Below the pieces are notes generated by a model. The model was given only the letters and a program-made list of their open reading frames with translations, had not been told where the DNA came from and did no database searches. A DNA stretch of 64,000 nucleotides, from positions 1 to 64,000 of the forward strand of contig CAJWEI010000002.1 in assembly GCA_913031285.1 (NCBI GenBank), read 5' to 3'. Position numbers and translations under genes: made by a program. This DNA comes from an uncultured Alphaproteobacteria bacterium (GTDB lineage Bacteria > Pseudomonadota > Alphaproteobacteria > Rhodobacterales > Rhodobacteraceae). Every line of letters begins with the position of its first letter. Position 1 is the stretch's first letter. Shown here piece by piece: positions 36,370 through 46,011 of this stretch.

Positions 36370-37815
36370 CTATTCAGGATCTGTTGAATAGATCATCCGT
36401 TCATCGCAGGGCGCAACGCGTAGAATATTTGTCGTGCCCGGAATATTAAACGGAACTCCCGCGGTTATAACAACTTGATCGTCAGCCGCGGCATAGCCTT
36501 CGGAAAGGGTAGCCCTGACGGCCGAAACAACCGCTTCTTTGAAACGTTTTTTTGGCCCAGACATCACGCAATTTGTTCCCCAACTAAGTGCCAAGCGACG
36601 TGCTGTACCCATCAATGAGGTCATCGCTATAATTGGAACCCTAGGGCGTTCGCGCGCTGTTAAAAGGGCTGTTGTACCAGATTGTGTATAACAGCAAATG
36701 GCCTTGATCTCAGTCGTCTCAGCAATCTCGCGAGCTGCCGCAACAATTCCTTCGGCGACACTCGTGCGTTTAGCGCTGCGTGAGGCTTCTATGATTTCTG
36801 TATAGTTGGGATCATTTTCAACTTCAATTGCGACATTATCCATTGTAGTCACAGCTTCTACCGGAAAGTTGCCAGCCGCAGATTCAGCCGAAAGCATTAT
36901 TGCATCCGCACCTTCATAGATAGCAGTGGCCACATCTGAAACTTCCGCTCTTGTTGGCATGGGACTTTCTATCATAGATTCAAGCATCTGTGTTGCAACA
37001 ATCACAGGTTTGGCTGCGGATCTACATTTTCGCACAAGACGTTTTTGGATAGGAGGAACATTTTGCACCGGAAGTTCGACGCCTAAGTCCCCTCGGGCAA
37101 CCATAATACCGTCTGACACATTTAAGATTTCATCAAATTGCTCTACAGCCGAGGGCTTTTCAATCTTGGACAATAGAGCAGCACGCCCAGCCGCAAGCTC
37201 ACGCGCCTCCAACAAATCCTGAGGCCTTTGAACAAAGGAGAGCGCAAGCCAATCGACTCCAAGGTCACAGACAAACTCCAAGTCTGTTCGATCCTTGTCT
37301 GACAGGGCCGCAAGCGGCAACACGACGTCGGGTACATTCACGCCTTTGCGGTCCGAGATCACGCCTCCCGCAACAACATGGCACTGAGCAAAGTCATCTC
37401 CACAACTTTCGACACGAAGTCGAATTTTTCCATCGTCAACTAATAAATGTGCGCCAGGTGATAGCGCTACAAAAATTTCGGGATGGGGCAGTTGAACTCT
37501 CTCGGAATTTCCAGGTTTATCGTTCAAATCAAGTCGAAATGATCCATCATCGATGAGTTGCTGAGGGCCATTTTCGAATGCTCCAACGCGCAGTTTAGGC
37601 CCTTGAAGATCAGCCAAAATACCAATCGGACTGTTGAGGTCTTTTTCAACTTGCCTGATATGCTTATGACGCTCGGCAATGTCTGCATGTTCGCCGTGGC
37701 TCATATTTAGTCTAAATACATCTGCTCCAGCTTCGTGTAACGTTCGTATGACATCGTACGACGAGGACGCTGGACCCAAGGTTGCTACGATTTTGACATT
37801 GCGATGTCGTCTCAT
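36370..37815 (-). CDS. pyk: Pyruvate kinase
   Basis: A glycolytic enzyme of about 481 residues converting phosphoenolpyruvate and ADP to pyruvate and ATP. It begins RRHRNVKIVATLGPASS; RLNMSHG lies near 33, the catalytic ALLSKIEKPSAVE Lys region near 218, MVARGDLGVELP near 240, and the C-terminal allosteric domain from about 350. A longer frame to 37860 exists, but ATG 37815 has AGGAG six bases upstream and matches the family. Confidence 0.96.
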   Translation of the reverse strand: MRRHRNVKIVATLGPASSSYDVIRTLHEAGADVFRLNMSHGEHADIAERHKHIRQVEKDLNSPIGILADLQGPKLRVGAFENGPQQLIDDGSFRLDLNDKPGNSERVQLPHPEIFVALSPGAHLLVDDGKIRLRVESCGDDFAQCHVVAGGVISDRKGVNVPDVVLPLAALSDKDRTDLEFVCDLGVDWLALSFVQRPQDLLEARELAAGRAALLSKIEKPSAVEQFDEILNVSDGIMVARGDLGVELPVQNVPPIQKRLVRKCRSAAKPVIVATQMLESMIESPMPTRAEVSDVATAIYEGADAIMLSAESAAGNFPVEAVTTMDNVAIEVENDPNYTEIIEASRSAKRTSVAEGIVAAAREIAETTEIKAICCYTQSGTTALLTARERPRVPIIAMTSLMGTARRLALSWGTNCVMSGPKKRFKEAVVSAVRATLSEGYAAADDQVVITAGVPFNIPGTTNILRVAPCDERMIYSTDPE

Positions 37816-38133
37816 GATGGCTCCTAAGTATGGACGCGTGACTGATACCGTGTAACCCATTGCTTTCGCATATTGGCCGCATAAACGATTTTGGATGCCA
37901 TATCAATTAAGATGAAATATGCATGATTTCTTTCATTGCAAATACCGCAGGCAACAAATCTTTATGATTAGTTAAATTTCGCATCTTTGATTTACGTTAG
38001 CGCTATCACTAGCCATTATAAAATTTTTGAGCAAGGCCCCTGCGCATAATTATGATCAAATTGCACACAAAACTTGTGCAATACAGATATTTATTTATGT
38101 CTGTCTAAAATAACATCATTTAAGGAGAGTTTT

Positions 38134-38457
38134 ATGGACGACCAAATTCAAATAGAACTGGAAGCCACTGCATTTCGCACTTTGCGAGATCATTTGATGG
38201 ACAAGCGTACTGATGTTCAAAACATAGACTTGATGAATATGGCCGGCTTTTGCCGCAACTGTCTGTCGCGCTGGTATCAAGAAGCCGCCAATAAAAAAGG
38301 CATCGAAATGACCAAAGATGAAGCACGAGAAATATTTTACGGCATGACAATGGACGAATGGAAGGCCAATTATCAAACCCCAGTAAGTGACGCCAAGCAG
38401 CAAGACTTTAAAAAATCTTTTAAAGAAAATTTTAACACCAACCACGAAAATAGGTAA
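38134..38457 (+). CDS. DUF1244 family protein
   Basis: A 107-residue protein of the SMc04008-like DUF1244 family, small and helical, with a conserved GFCRNCLSRWYQEAA motif near 38-52 (two Cys), preceded by DLMNMAG and followed by EAREIFYGMTMDEWKANYQ. Function unknown. ATG 38134 has an excellent AAGGAGAG upstream; the frame opens earlier (38074) but without a ribosome site. Convergent with gltX. Confidence 0.88.
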   Translation: MDDQIQIELEATAFRTLRDHLMDKRTDVQNIDLMNMAGFCRNCLSRWYQEAANKKGIEMTKDEAREIFYGMTMDEWKANYQTPVSDAKQQDFKKSFKENFNTNHENR

Positions 38458-38497
38458 ATATCTTGGTGAGACCCAAACAGCATGCGCGGGCGAACTA

Positions 38498-39823
38498 TCA
38501 GGGCTTGGCTTTAATCACCTGAAGAAGCGGCATCATACAAGACATATCCGGACCATGGGCTTGTCCTGTCAGGGCCAATCTAAGAGGCATGAATAGCCCC
38601 TTACCCTTGCGCCCTGTCGTAGCTTTAACGGCGGAAGTCCAACTTGACCAAGTATCAATGTTGTGAGGCCCTTCAGGTAAGAGAGCCATTGCTTGAGATA
38701 CAAAATCTCTATCCTCCTGTGAAATGACTGGTTCAGCACCTTTTGAACAAAGCGTCCACCACCCTGCAAGATCGTTCAAAGTCGAGATGTTATCTCTGAC
38801 CACTGTCCAAAACCCTTCTGCCAAATCCTCTGGAACACCAATGTCGCGCAAATCATCAGCCACGTCTGAAACCGACAGGCTTTGCAGATGGCGCGATGTT
38901 AGGGGAAAAAGATCCTCAACGTCAAATTTAGTTGGAGACGACCCAAATTGCGACAGGTCAAAACCACCATAGACAGCGTCAATATCAGATTGCAATTCTA
39001 CAGGCTGGCTGGATCCCAAACGGGCCATTAGACTAATCAAAGCCTCTGGAGCAATACCTTTGGCTCGCATCTCCCGAAGAGCCAGAGTACCCAGACGCTT
39101 TGAAAGGCCCTCCCCCTGTGGGCCGGTCAAAAGGGAATGATGAGCAAACTCAGGAACTGAGCTAGCCAATGCGCGCATCATTTGAATTTGCGTTGCAGTG
39201 TTGGTGACGTGATCTGATCCACGCACAACATCAGTAACTCCCATTTCGGTGTCGTCTACGACCGAAGCCAATGTATAAAGATACTGCCCATCCCCTCGAA
39301 TCAGAACAGGGTCAGATACGCTTGACGCATCGATTGAAATGTTGCCAAGAATACCATCTTTCCATTCAATACGCTCATGCTCAAGCTTAAACCGCCAATG
39401 CCCTTGCCCGCGCTCTGCCCTCAAGGCATCTTTTTCTTCATCACTTAAAGTTAACGCAGCTCTGTCATAAACAGGTGGCTTACCCATATTCAGCTGTTTT
39501 TTGCGCTTTAAATCTAGTTCGGTTGGTGTCTCGAAACACTCATATAAAAGACCCATTTTGCGTAGGTTATCAGCCGCTGCATCATAAAGTGCCAAACGAT
39601 CAGATTGCCGCACAATCTTATCCCAATTTAACCCAAGCCAAGTTAGGTCTTCCTTAATTGCATCAATGTACTCTTCTTTTGAGCGTTCCAGATCTGTGTC
39701 ATCAATGCGCAGAATAAACGTGCCACCTTGTTTACGCGTCAAAAGATAGTTCATCAGCGCAGGGCGCATGTTTCCAACATGCAAATATCCAGTCGGTGAC
39801 GGAGCGAAGCGGGTAATTGTCAT
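38498..39823 (-). CDS. gltX: Glutamate--tRNA ligase
   Basis: A class I synthetase of about 441 residues. The HIGH-type motif is FAPSPTGYLHVGNMRPAL (residues 5-22) and the KMSKS-type motif is GEGLSKRLG near 240. The C-terminal anticodon domain is shorter than in standard GluRS, as in one of the two GltX copies common in alphaproteobacteria. That copy may charge tRNA-Glu or tRNA-Gln for amidation. The frame runs to 39910, but ATG 39823 fits the family. Confidence 0.94.
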   Translation of the reverse strand: MTITRFAPSPTGYLHVGNMRPALMNYLLTRKQGGTFILRIDDTDLERSKEEYIDAIKEDLTWLGLNWDKIVRQSDRLALYDAAADNLRKMGLLYECFETPTELDLKRKKQLNMGKPPVYDRAALTLSDEEKDALRAERGQGHWRFKLEHERIEWKDGILGNISIDASSVSDPVLIRGDGQYLYTLASVVDDTEMGVTDVVRGSDHVTNTATQIQMMRALASSVPEFAHHSLLTGPQGEGLSKRLGTLALREMRAKGIAPEALISLMARLGSSQPVELQSDIDAVYGGFDLSQFGSSPTKFDVEDLFPLTSRHLQSLSVSDVADDLRDIGVPEDLAEGFWTVVRDNISTLNDLAGWWTLCSKGAEPVISQEDRDFVSQAMALLPEGPHNIDTWSSWTSAVKATTGRKGKGLFMPLRLALTGQAHGPDMSCMMPLLQVIKAKP

Positions 39824-40031
39824 AAATGCTCTCCTGTTGGCGCTCCATTTTTCATACACACACTCGTTTGTCCAGCCACCTAAACCCTGCCTTCCAAAGA
39901 CTCGGCGCATGATACGGGTCTTTCAGAGCAGAACTTCCAACCTTTATCTTCATAAAGATTCTTATCGCACACTTGTTTACGTGCCCGAAAAAACCTGTTC
40001 TACATCAAGCGCTGTAGATTAGGGGCACATC

Positions 40032-41276
40032 ATGTCAAAACCAATAATTGTGATTGGAGCAGGCATCTGTGGAATGTCTACAGCCCTTTGGCTACGCCGG
40101 TTTGGGCACAATGTGATTTTGATGGATAAGGCCAAGCCAGGAATGGGTGCATCTTATGGCAACGCCGGTTTGCTTGCCCAATGGGCGATTGTGCCAATAA
40201 CAGAACCTTCCCTTTGGAAACAAATCCCAAAACACCTAATCGATCCAATGAGCCCCTTGTTTGTAAAATGGCGTTATCTGCCAACACTTCTGCCTTGGCT
40301 GGTAGAATTCTTAAGAAACGCTAATGCCAATAAGGCCCTTAAGACAAAGGATGCTCTGGTGCCGTTGCTTACAGATTCAGTTTTACAGCACAAAGTTCTA
40401 ACAGAAGGAACATCAGCTCAAAGTTGGATTGCGGACAGTAAATTTTCCTATGCTTATCGCGACAAAACCAGCTTTGAAAAAGACACCTTCAGTTGGGCCT
40501 GTAAAAAAGAGGCAGGCATGGTTCCAGATGTTATTACAGGATTGGACGTCCAAGACGTTGAGCCAATCTGCGGACCGGCTATAAAATGCCTCGCGGTTCT
40601 AAGTGGTCAGGGTCACGTTCTGAGCCCACACATCTATGTGAGCAAGCTTGCAGAGGTCTTTCAGAATTTAGGCGGAACATTTATCCAAACAGATGTACAG
40701 GACTTTGAAAAAAACATGGATAAAATTAGTGCCGTTTTGACAGACCAAGGGCGGTTTGCATGTGACAAGATAGTTGTAACGGCGGGCATCTGGTCAAAAC
40801 CTCTTATGGGCAAACTTGGCCTTAATGTTCCATTGGAAACTGAACGGGGCTACCATGTCGTTTACAAAAACCCATCTCAAACGCCGGAAAATCCAATGAT
40901 GATAACAACAGGGAAGTTTGCTGTCACGCCTATGACCGATGGGTTACGCTGCGCGGGAACAGTCGAATTGGGCGGTATCACTCTTGGACCAAGCGAAGCC
41001 CCTATCAAAATGTTGCGGCGTCGCGTCGCTGAGGTATTTCCGAATATGACCTATGAATGTACAGAGGAATGGATGGGATTTCGTCCTTCAACTCCTGACA
41101 GCCTTCCGCTCATTGGAGAATTAGATCACAGTGGTATTTTCACAGCCTTTGGCCATCAGCATGTTGGTATGACAGCAGGTCCAAAAACAGGACGGCTGAT
41201 CGCGGATATGATCGACAAGCGGACCCCCAATATTGATATGTCGCCCTACGATCCAGTCCGTTATGCCAGTCGCTAA
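40032..41276 (+). CDS. FAD-dependent D-amino acid dehydrogenase-like oxidoreductase
   Basis: A 414-residue DadA-type enzyme of the DAO superfamily. The FAD-binding loop IVIGAGICGMSTALWL lies at residues 5-20, the GASYGNAG segment near 37, and the C-terminal flavin motif MGFRPSTPDSLPLIG near 350. It oxidises a D-amino acid or secondary amine at the membrane side of the respiratory chain. GGGG about eight bases before the ATG may be the ribosome site. Monocistronic. Substrate cannot be told from sequence. Confidence 0.82.
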   Translation: MSKPIIVIGAGICGMSTALWLRRFGHNVILMDKAKPGMGASYGNAGLLAQWAIVPITEPSLWKQIPKHLIDPMSPLFVKWRYLPTLLPWLVEFLRNANANKALKTKDALVPLLTDSVLQHKVLTEGTSAQSWIADSKFSYAYRDKTSFEKDTFSWACKKEAGMVPDVITGLDVQDVEPICGPAIKCLAVLSGQGHVLSPHIYVSKLAEVFQNLGGTFIQTDVQDFEKNMDKISAVLTDQGRFACDKIVVTAGIWSKPLMGKLGLNVPLETERGYHVVYKNPSQTPENPMMITTGKFAVTPMTDGLRCAGTVELGGITLGPSEAPIKMLRRRVAEVFPNMTYECTEEWMGFRPSTPDSLPLIGELDHSGIFTAFGHQHVGMTAGPKTGRLIADMIDKRTPNIDMSPYDPVRYASR

Positions 41277-41324
41277 AGTTTTTATAGAAGCGACTATTCA
41301 CCAAATACTACTTTAAACCGGCCA

Positions 41325-42545
41325 TCAATCGTATTTGCGCTGATCTTCAATAACGAGGCCATCACGCGGAAGGCCTCCAGGCTCAATAATCTCGATATCC
41401 CCTTTAAGCTTGAGGTGTACCTTCACCAGATTTTCGAAGCTATCTGATTCTCCTGCTGAAGTTTCTATCTGAACTTTCATAGCGTCCATTTCACCCTGAC
41501 GCGTTGTGACAACGCGTACGCGCTCAATCAACTCATGTGATGCAACCAGCGCGGCTACTTGCTCAGGTCTGACAAACATACCTTTGATTTTTGTCGTCTG
41601 ATCCGCCCGACCCATCCAACCTTTGATGCGCATATTGGTACGACCACAAGGGCTTTGCCCAGGCAAAACAGCGCTTAGATCGCCAGTAGCAAAACGGATT
41701 AGTGGGTAATCTGGGTTTAATGTGGTAACTACCACTTCTCCCAATTCGCCCTCAGCCACAGGATTTCCAGTTCCCGGCGTCACAATTTCAACAATAACCC
41801 CTTCATCTACAATCATGCCTTCCATCGCTTCAGACTCATAAGCAATATTACCAAGATCTGCCGTTGCATAACTTTGCAGACAAATCACACCACGATCGGC
41901 ATATTCCTGTCTAAGTGACGGAAACAGCGCCCCTCCACCAACGGCAGCTTTTGTAATCGACAGACGCTCCCCCATCCTATCCGCCATATCCATAATAATT
42001 TTGAGATAATCGGGTGTGCCAGCATAAGCCGTTGTTTCGATATCGACTGCCGCCCTAACCTGTAATTCCGTCTGACCAACGCCCGCAGGCAGAACGGCAG
42101 CCCCGACTGCACGCGCACCACTTTCAAAGATCACACCAGCCGGCGTAAGATGATAACCAAAGCAATTTTGGACAATATCGCCCTTACCAATACCAACTGC
42201 ATGTAAGAAACGACCCATCCTCCACCAGTCTAGCTCGCTTCCACCGGGTTCATAAATTGGACCTGGTGATTGGAAAATATGAGAAAATTGCGAAAGTGGG
42301 CGAGCGTTAAAGCCTCCTAGTGCCTGCCCAGGTTTTTGCGCACTGGCGAGATCAGATTTACGCAACACAGGCAATGTTAGCAAATCTTTAAAAGTTTGAA
42401 TAGAGTCAGGATCTACATCAGTAAATCTTTCAGAATAGCCAACGAGTGATTTTGCTTTTACTATTTGCTGAGATAAAGCAATCAAAATAGCAGATTCGCG
42501 TTCGTCCGACCCTCTTATTTCTAAGGCATCAAAAAAACTCATCAT
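41325..42545 (-). CDS. Phenylacetate-CoA ligase-like protein (PaaK family)
   Basis: A 406-residue ANL-superfamily protein: N-terminal part with LPVLRKSDLASAQK, core GTPDYLKIIMDMADRMGERL near 193, acceptor loop region and C-terminal lid with MGRADQTTKIKGMFVRPEQV near 315. At the usual Ser/Thr/Gly-rich phosphate loop it has HIFQSPGPIYEPGGSE near 88, not an SSGTTG-type sequence, so ATP handling may differ. It is the last gene of the Liv operon, after livF. Confidence 0.8.
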   Translation of the reverse strand: MMSFFDALEIRGSDERESAILIALSQQIVKAKSLVGYSERFTDVDPDSIQTFKDLLTLPVLRKSDLASAQKPGQALGGFNARPLSQFSHIFQSPGPIYEPGGSELDWWRMGRFLHAVGIGKGDIVQNCFGYHLTPAGVIFESGARAVGAAVLPAGVGQTELQVRAAVDIETTAYAGTPDYLKIIMDMADRMGERLSITKAAVGGGALFPSLRQEYADRGVICLQSYATADLGNIAYESEAMEGMIVDEGVIVEIVTPGTGNPVAEGELGEVVVTTLNPDYPLIRFATGDLSAVLPGQSPCGRTNMRIKGWMGRADQTTKIKGMFVRPEQVAALVASHELIERVRVVTTRQGEMDAMKVQIETSAGESDSFENLVKVHLKLKGDIEIIEPGGLPRDGLVIEDQRKYD

Positions 42546-42614
42546 TTATTCCTTTATCTTGCGCAAGCACAAAACCGACTTTATCCGCCAAAACATTCCA
42601 GGCCAGCAGCAGCC

Positions 42615-43439
42615 TTAGTTCAACCAACGTTTTCGTCTGCGATAACTACGCACCTCACGGAATGATTTTCTGCCTTCATCGGACATTCCGAGGTAGAATT
42701 CCTTAACATCCGGATTCTCGCGTAGTTCTGCTGCAGGGCCATCCATAACGACGCGACCCGATTCCAGAATATAACCATAGTGTGCATAACGCAGCGCTAC
42801 ATTTGTATTTTGTTCCGCCAAGAGGAATGTAACACCTTCCTTTTCATTTAAATCGCGCACAATTTGAAAAATTTCTTCAACGAGCTGTGGCGCGAGCCCC
42901 ATTGACGGCTCGTCAAGTAAAACAGTCTCGGGTTTTGACATCAACGCTCGCCCAATGGCAACCATCTGTTGCTCGCCGCCAGATGTATAACCAGCAAGCG
43001 ATTTGCGACGTTCCTTCAGCCTCGGGAAGTAGCTATAGACCAGTTCTAAATTTTGATTTATTTCCGCACGTCCAATTTTGCGGGTGTAAGCGCCCGTTAA
43101 CAAGTTTTCCTCAACAGTAAGATGCCCAAAGCAATGCCGCCCTTCCATAACTTGTATAACGCCGCGTCTAACTAAATCTGCCGGTGACAGACCAACTACT
43201 CGGTCTCCACGATATTTAACATGACCTTTAGTAACTTCGCCACGTTCAGACAGCAAGAGGTTCGATATTGACTTCAGAGTCGTTGATTTACCCGCTCCAT
43301 TACCACCCAATAGAGCGGTAATACCACCTTTGGGGACCTTTAGACTCACCCCTTTCAAAACCAAGATCACATGATTGTATATCACCTCTACATTGCTGAC
43401 CTCCAGAAGCGTCTCGTCAGTATTAGTACCGTGCAACAT
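42615..43439 (-). CDS. livF: ABC transporter ATP-binding protein, LivF type
   Basis: An ATPase of about 274 residues of the branched-chain amino-acid family. Walker A GGNGAGKSTT near 44, signature TSGGEQQM near 152, Walker B TVLLDEPSMGLAP near 173. A C-terminal Arg/Lys-rich extension (SFREVRSYRRRKRWLN) is longer than in typical LivF. ATG 43439 has AAGGA upstream; a TTG at 43460 is the alternative. Second-last gene of the operon. Confidence 0.88.
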   Translation of the reverse strand: MLHGTNTDETLLEVSNVEVIYNHVILVLKGVSLKVPKGGITALLGGNGAGKSTTLKSISNLLLSERGEVTKGHVKYRGDRVVGLSPADLVRRGVIQVMEGRHCFGHLTVEENLLTGAYTRKIGRAEINQNLELVYSYFPRLKERRKSLAGYTSGGEQQMVAIGRALMSKPETVLLDEPSMGLAPQLVEEIFQIVRDLNEKEGVTFLLAEQNTNVALRYAHYGYILESGRVVMDGPAAELRENPDVKEFYLGMSDEGRKSFREVRSYRRRKRWLN

Positions 43440-43468
43440 ATCTATGTTCGTCCTTACCAAGTCGTAAA

Positions 43469-43491
43469 GGGATGGCCCAATCGGGCCACCC
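43469..43491 (-). promoter_or_regulatory. Intercistronic stem-loop between the binding-protein gene and livF
   Basis: GC-rich arms TGGCCC (43473-43478) and GGGCCA (43483-43488) pair perfectly around AATC and extend by GGG/CCC past one bulged A, nine pairs in all. On the transcribed strand no T-run follows, so this resembles an mRNA-stabilising hairpin after the binding-protein gene rather than a full terminator. Confidence 0.55.
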
Positions 43492-43509
43492 CTACTTCAA
43501 TTCCGATTA

Positions 43510-44808
43510 TCACTTACAAACTTGGCCCTTCCATTCAGGCTTATCTGCCTTGTAAGCTTCAGCTGCCGCAGCCAATAGAGGTTGCACAACATCAGTCATA
43601 GGAGGAATCGGATCAGTGATTTTCTCCCAGTCAGAACCGTTCCACTGCTGCAGAAAGACTCCACCAGCACCCTCATGATCTTTGCAATCACCCTTCACAT
43701 CGCCAGTAAACCCAGGAAGCCCAATTTCCGCAAGTCTTGCTTGATCCAACACGAAGTTTTCAAGTCCCAACCTCATGTCTTCACCTGTAATTACAGTCTT
43801 TCCAGTTATTTTCTGTGCTGCACGAATTGCTTCTGATACAAGAACCGCGTTGTAAAGGCCGCGGTTATAAAGCACATGGCCTACAGTAGATGGATCAGCT
43901 TGAGAGTTTCCAGCATCAACGACATACTTCATTACATCTTGAAGTGCTGGAAAATCCGTCCCAATACCGGAAAAGTTGGCACCAATGTAGCCTTTGCCTG
44001 CTTCACCAACGGGAACCAAGTCTGCATGCGCTGCTGACCACCAGTTCCCGATGAAGCGATCCAATGGAAAGCGCGTCTTTGCCGCTTCTTTTACAGCCGT
44101 AGCATTCATCGCCCCCCAGCCCCACATAATCATCCAATCAGGACGTTCTTTACGAACATTTAGCCACTGAGCGGACTGTGCCTGCATTTCCTTACCTGCA
44201 ACAGGGAACATAGCAAGTTCAAACCCCATTTCAGGAGCAACCTTCTCCAAAAGTGGGATAGGTTCACGTCCGTACCCAACGTCTAGATAGATAAAACCAA
44301 TTTTCTTACCTTTCAATCCACCATTGCTATCTATGTATTTGAGGATTGAAGACATTTGAGACCAATAAGAAGTTGGATAGGCAAATGTCCAAGGAAAAGT
44401 TTCCCCCATAGCCGCCGCCGACAGGCCGTAGCCCATTTGCAAAACTGGTATTTTATCCACTGGCGATTTTGGTATAAGCTGAAGAGTAATACCAGTTGAA
44501 AGAGGATTATATACGAGGGCACCTTTGCCTTTAGTCGCCTCGTAACATTCAACACCTTTCTGAGCGTTATAAGCAGTCTCGCACTCTTCCATAACGATTT
44601 TTGCTCCACCAACTCCGCCATCACGCGCATTAAGCATTGCCAGATAATCGTGAAATCCGTTGGCAAATGGCGTTCCGTTCCCGCCAAATGGTCCCGTACG
44701 ATAAGACAGCATTGGTATAAATAGTTCATCTTCCGCATGAACCACAGTAAAAGACGCTCCAAGAGCAATTGCTGCACTCAAAGCACCCGTGATTAGTTTT
44801 TTAAACAT
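43510..44808 (-). CDS. livK: ABC transporter substrate-binding protein, Liv/amide type
   Basis: A 432-residue periplasmic protein: signal peptide at residues 1-25 (cleavage near VVHA-EDE) and a type I periplasmic fold (GAKIVMEECETAYN near 75; KKIGFIYLDVGYGRE near 168; GWGAMNATAVKEAAKT near 230). It is longer than LivK for leucine, as in binding proteins for aromatic or other carboxylates. It follows livM by 111 bases. The ligand is unknown; flanking CoA-ligase genes hint at a carboxylic acid. Confidence 0.88.
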   Translation of the reverse strand: MFKKLITGALSAAIALGASFTVVHAEDELFIPMLSYRTGPFGGNGTPFANGFHDYLAMLNARDGGVGGAKIVMEECETAYNAQKGVECYEATKGKGALVYNPLSTGITLQLIPKSPVDKIPVLQMGYGLSAAAMGETFPWTFAYPTSYWSQMSSILKYIDSNGGLKGKKIGFIYLDVGYGREPIPLLEKVAPEMGFELAMFPVAGKEMQAQSAQWLNVRKERPDWMIMWGWGAMNATAVKEAAKTRFPLDRFIGNWWSAAHADLVPVGEAGKGYIGANFSGIGTDFPALQDVMKYVVDAGNSQADPSTVGHVLYNRGLYNAVLVSEAIRAAQKITGKTVITGEDMRLGLENFVLDQARLAEIGLPGFTGDVKGDCKDHEGAGGVFLQQWNGSDWEKITDPIPPMTDVVQPLLAAAAEAYKADKPEWKGQVCK

Positions 44809-44919
44809 ATTTCACTCTCCCATTAACAGTGTGGCGTTTTAAGACCACAGCCAAGTTTGGAACCGTATAATTTTGCCATTGGTCCGGCTCCGTGAAGCCA
44901 ACAGCTTTTATAAACCTTT

Positions 44920-46008
44920 TCAGTGTGCAAAAGGCCATATACGAAGTTTTTGTTTTCCGAGTTGCCACAACCTTGCAAGTCCGTGAGGTTCCTTGATCAA
45001 TATAAAAACTATTAACATGCCTATCGCAACAAGAGATACATTCTCCATTATTATCGAATCAATATCAAAAACTCGTTTTCCAAGCTCTTTCAAAAGAATT
45101 GGAAAAGTCCAAATGAAAGCTGCACCCATATATGAACCTGTAATTGAGCCAAGGCCTCCAAAGATAACCATAAAAAGATAAAGGAACGAGTGATTCACAT
45201 CAAAGCTTTCAACCTCGGCTGCACCGAGCCAAAGAAAGACCATAAGCGCTCCAGATACTCCACAATAATAAGAGGATACTGCGAAAGCCGACAACTTAGC
45301 CCTTAAGGGTCGTACTCCAATTAGTTCAGCGGCTATATCCATGTCACGTATCATCATCCAACTTCGCCCTATCCGACCTCGCACAAGGTTTCCCGCGATA
45401 ATTGTGAGAAAGATAAGTATGCCTAAAACTACGAGATAGCGAGTTGCTGGAGAAGCGGCAGCACCTGTAACCACAATCCCAAAGACTTCTCGCTGAGGGA
45501 CTTCTATTGCCCCAGATGGATTGTAATTGTATAGCCACTCTACCCGAATGAAGCACCACTCTAGGAAGAACTGTGCAGCAAGTGTTGCCACAACTAGATA
45601 AAACCCTTTAATTCTGAGGCTTGGTAGTCCGAAGAGTGCTCCAACTGCGGCAGAAACAAAGCCACTAGCTAAAATAATTAAGATGATGTTTACGTCCGGG
45701 AAATACGTGGTCAATTTGTAACATGCATACGCGCCAACGCCCATAAAAGCTCCCGTACCCAAACTGATCTGACCTGTATAACCTACTAAAATATTCAGCC
45801 CTAAAGCAGTAATTGTAAAAATCAGAACTGGGATCATTATTGCATTCATAGCGAATGTATATTCCAACCCAGGCAATCCAAAGAAGGGCACGTAGAAAAC
45901 AGCTAGCAAAAGCCATATTGCAATACCCACTTTATCTTCGCGCAGAGGTAAAGCTTGCAGATATTCCGCATAAGAGGTCTTAAATTGACCAGCTTCTCTA
46001 TAAAACAT
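44920..46008 (-). CDS. livM: ABC transporter permease, LivM type
   Basis: A 362-residue membrane subunit with eight to ten hydrophobic segments. Signatures are NILVGYTGQISLGTGAFMGVGAY near 70-92 and GGLGSITGSYMGAAF near 285. An N-terminal cytosolic stretch of about 30 residues precedes the first segment. Starts three bases after livH stops. Confidence 0.9.
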   Translation of the reverse strand: MFYREAGQFKTSYAEYLQALPLREDKVGIAIWLLLAVFYVPFFGLPGLEYTFAMNAIMIPVLIFTITALGLNILVGYTGQISLGTGAFMGVGAYACYKLTTYFPDVNIILIILASGFVSAAVGALFGLPSLRIKGFYLVVATLAAQFFLEWCFIRVEWLYNYNPSGAIEVPQREVFGIVVTGAAASPATRYLVVLGILIFLTIIAGNLVRGRIGRSWMMIRDMDIAAELIGVRPLRAKLSAFAVSSYYCGVSGALMVFLWLGAAEVESFDVNHSFLYLFMVIFGGLGSITGSYMGAAFIWTFPILLKELGKRVFDIDSIIMENVSLVAIGMLIVFILIKEPHGLARLWQLGKQKLRIWPFAH

Positions 46009-46011
46009 TTG

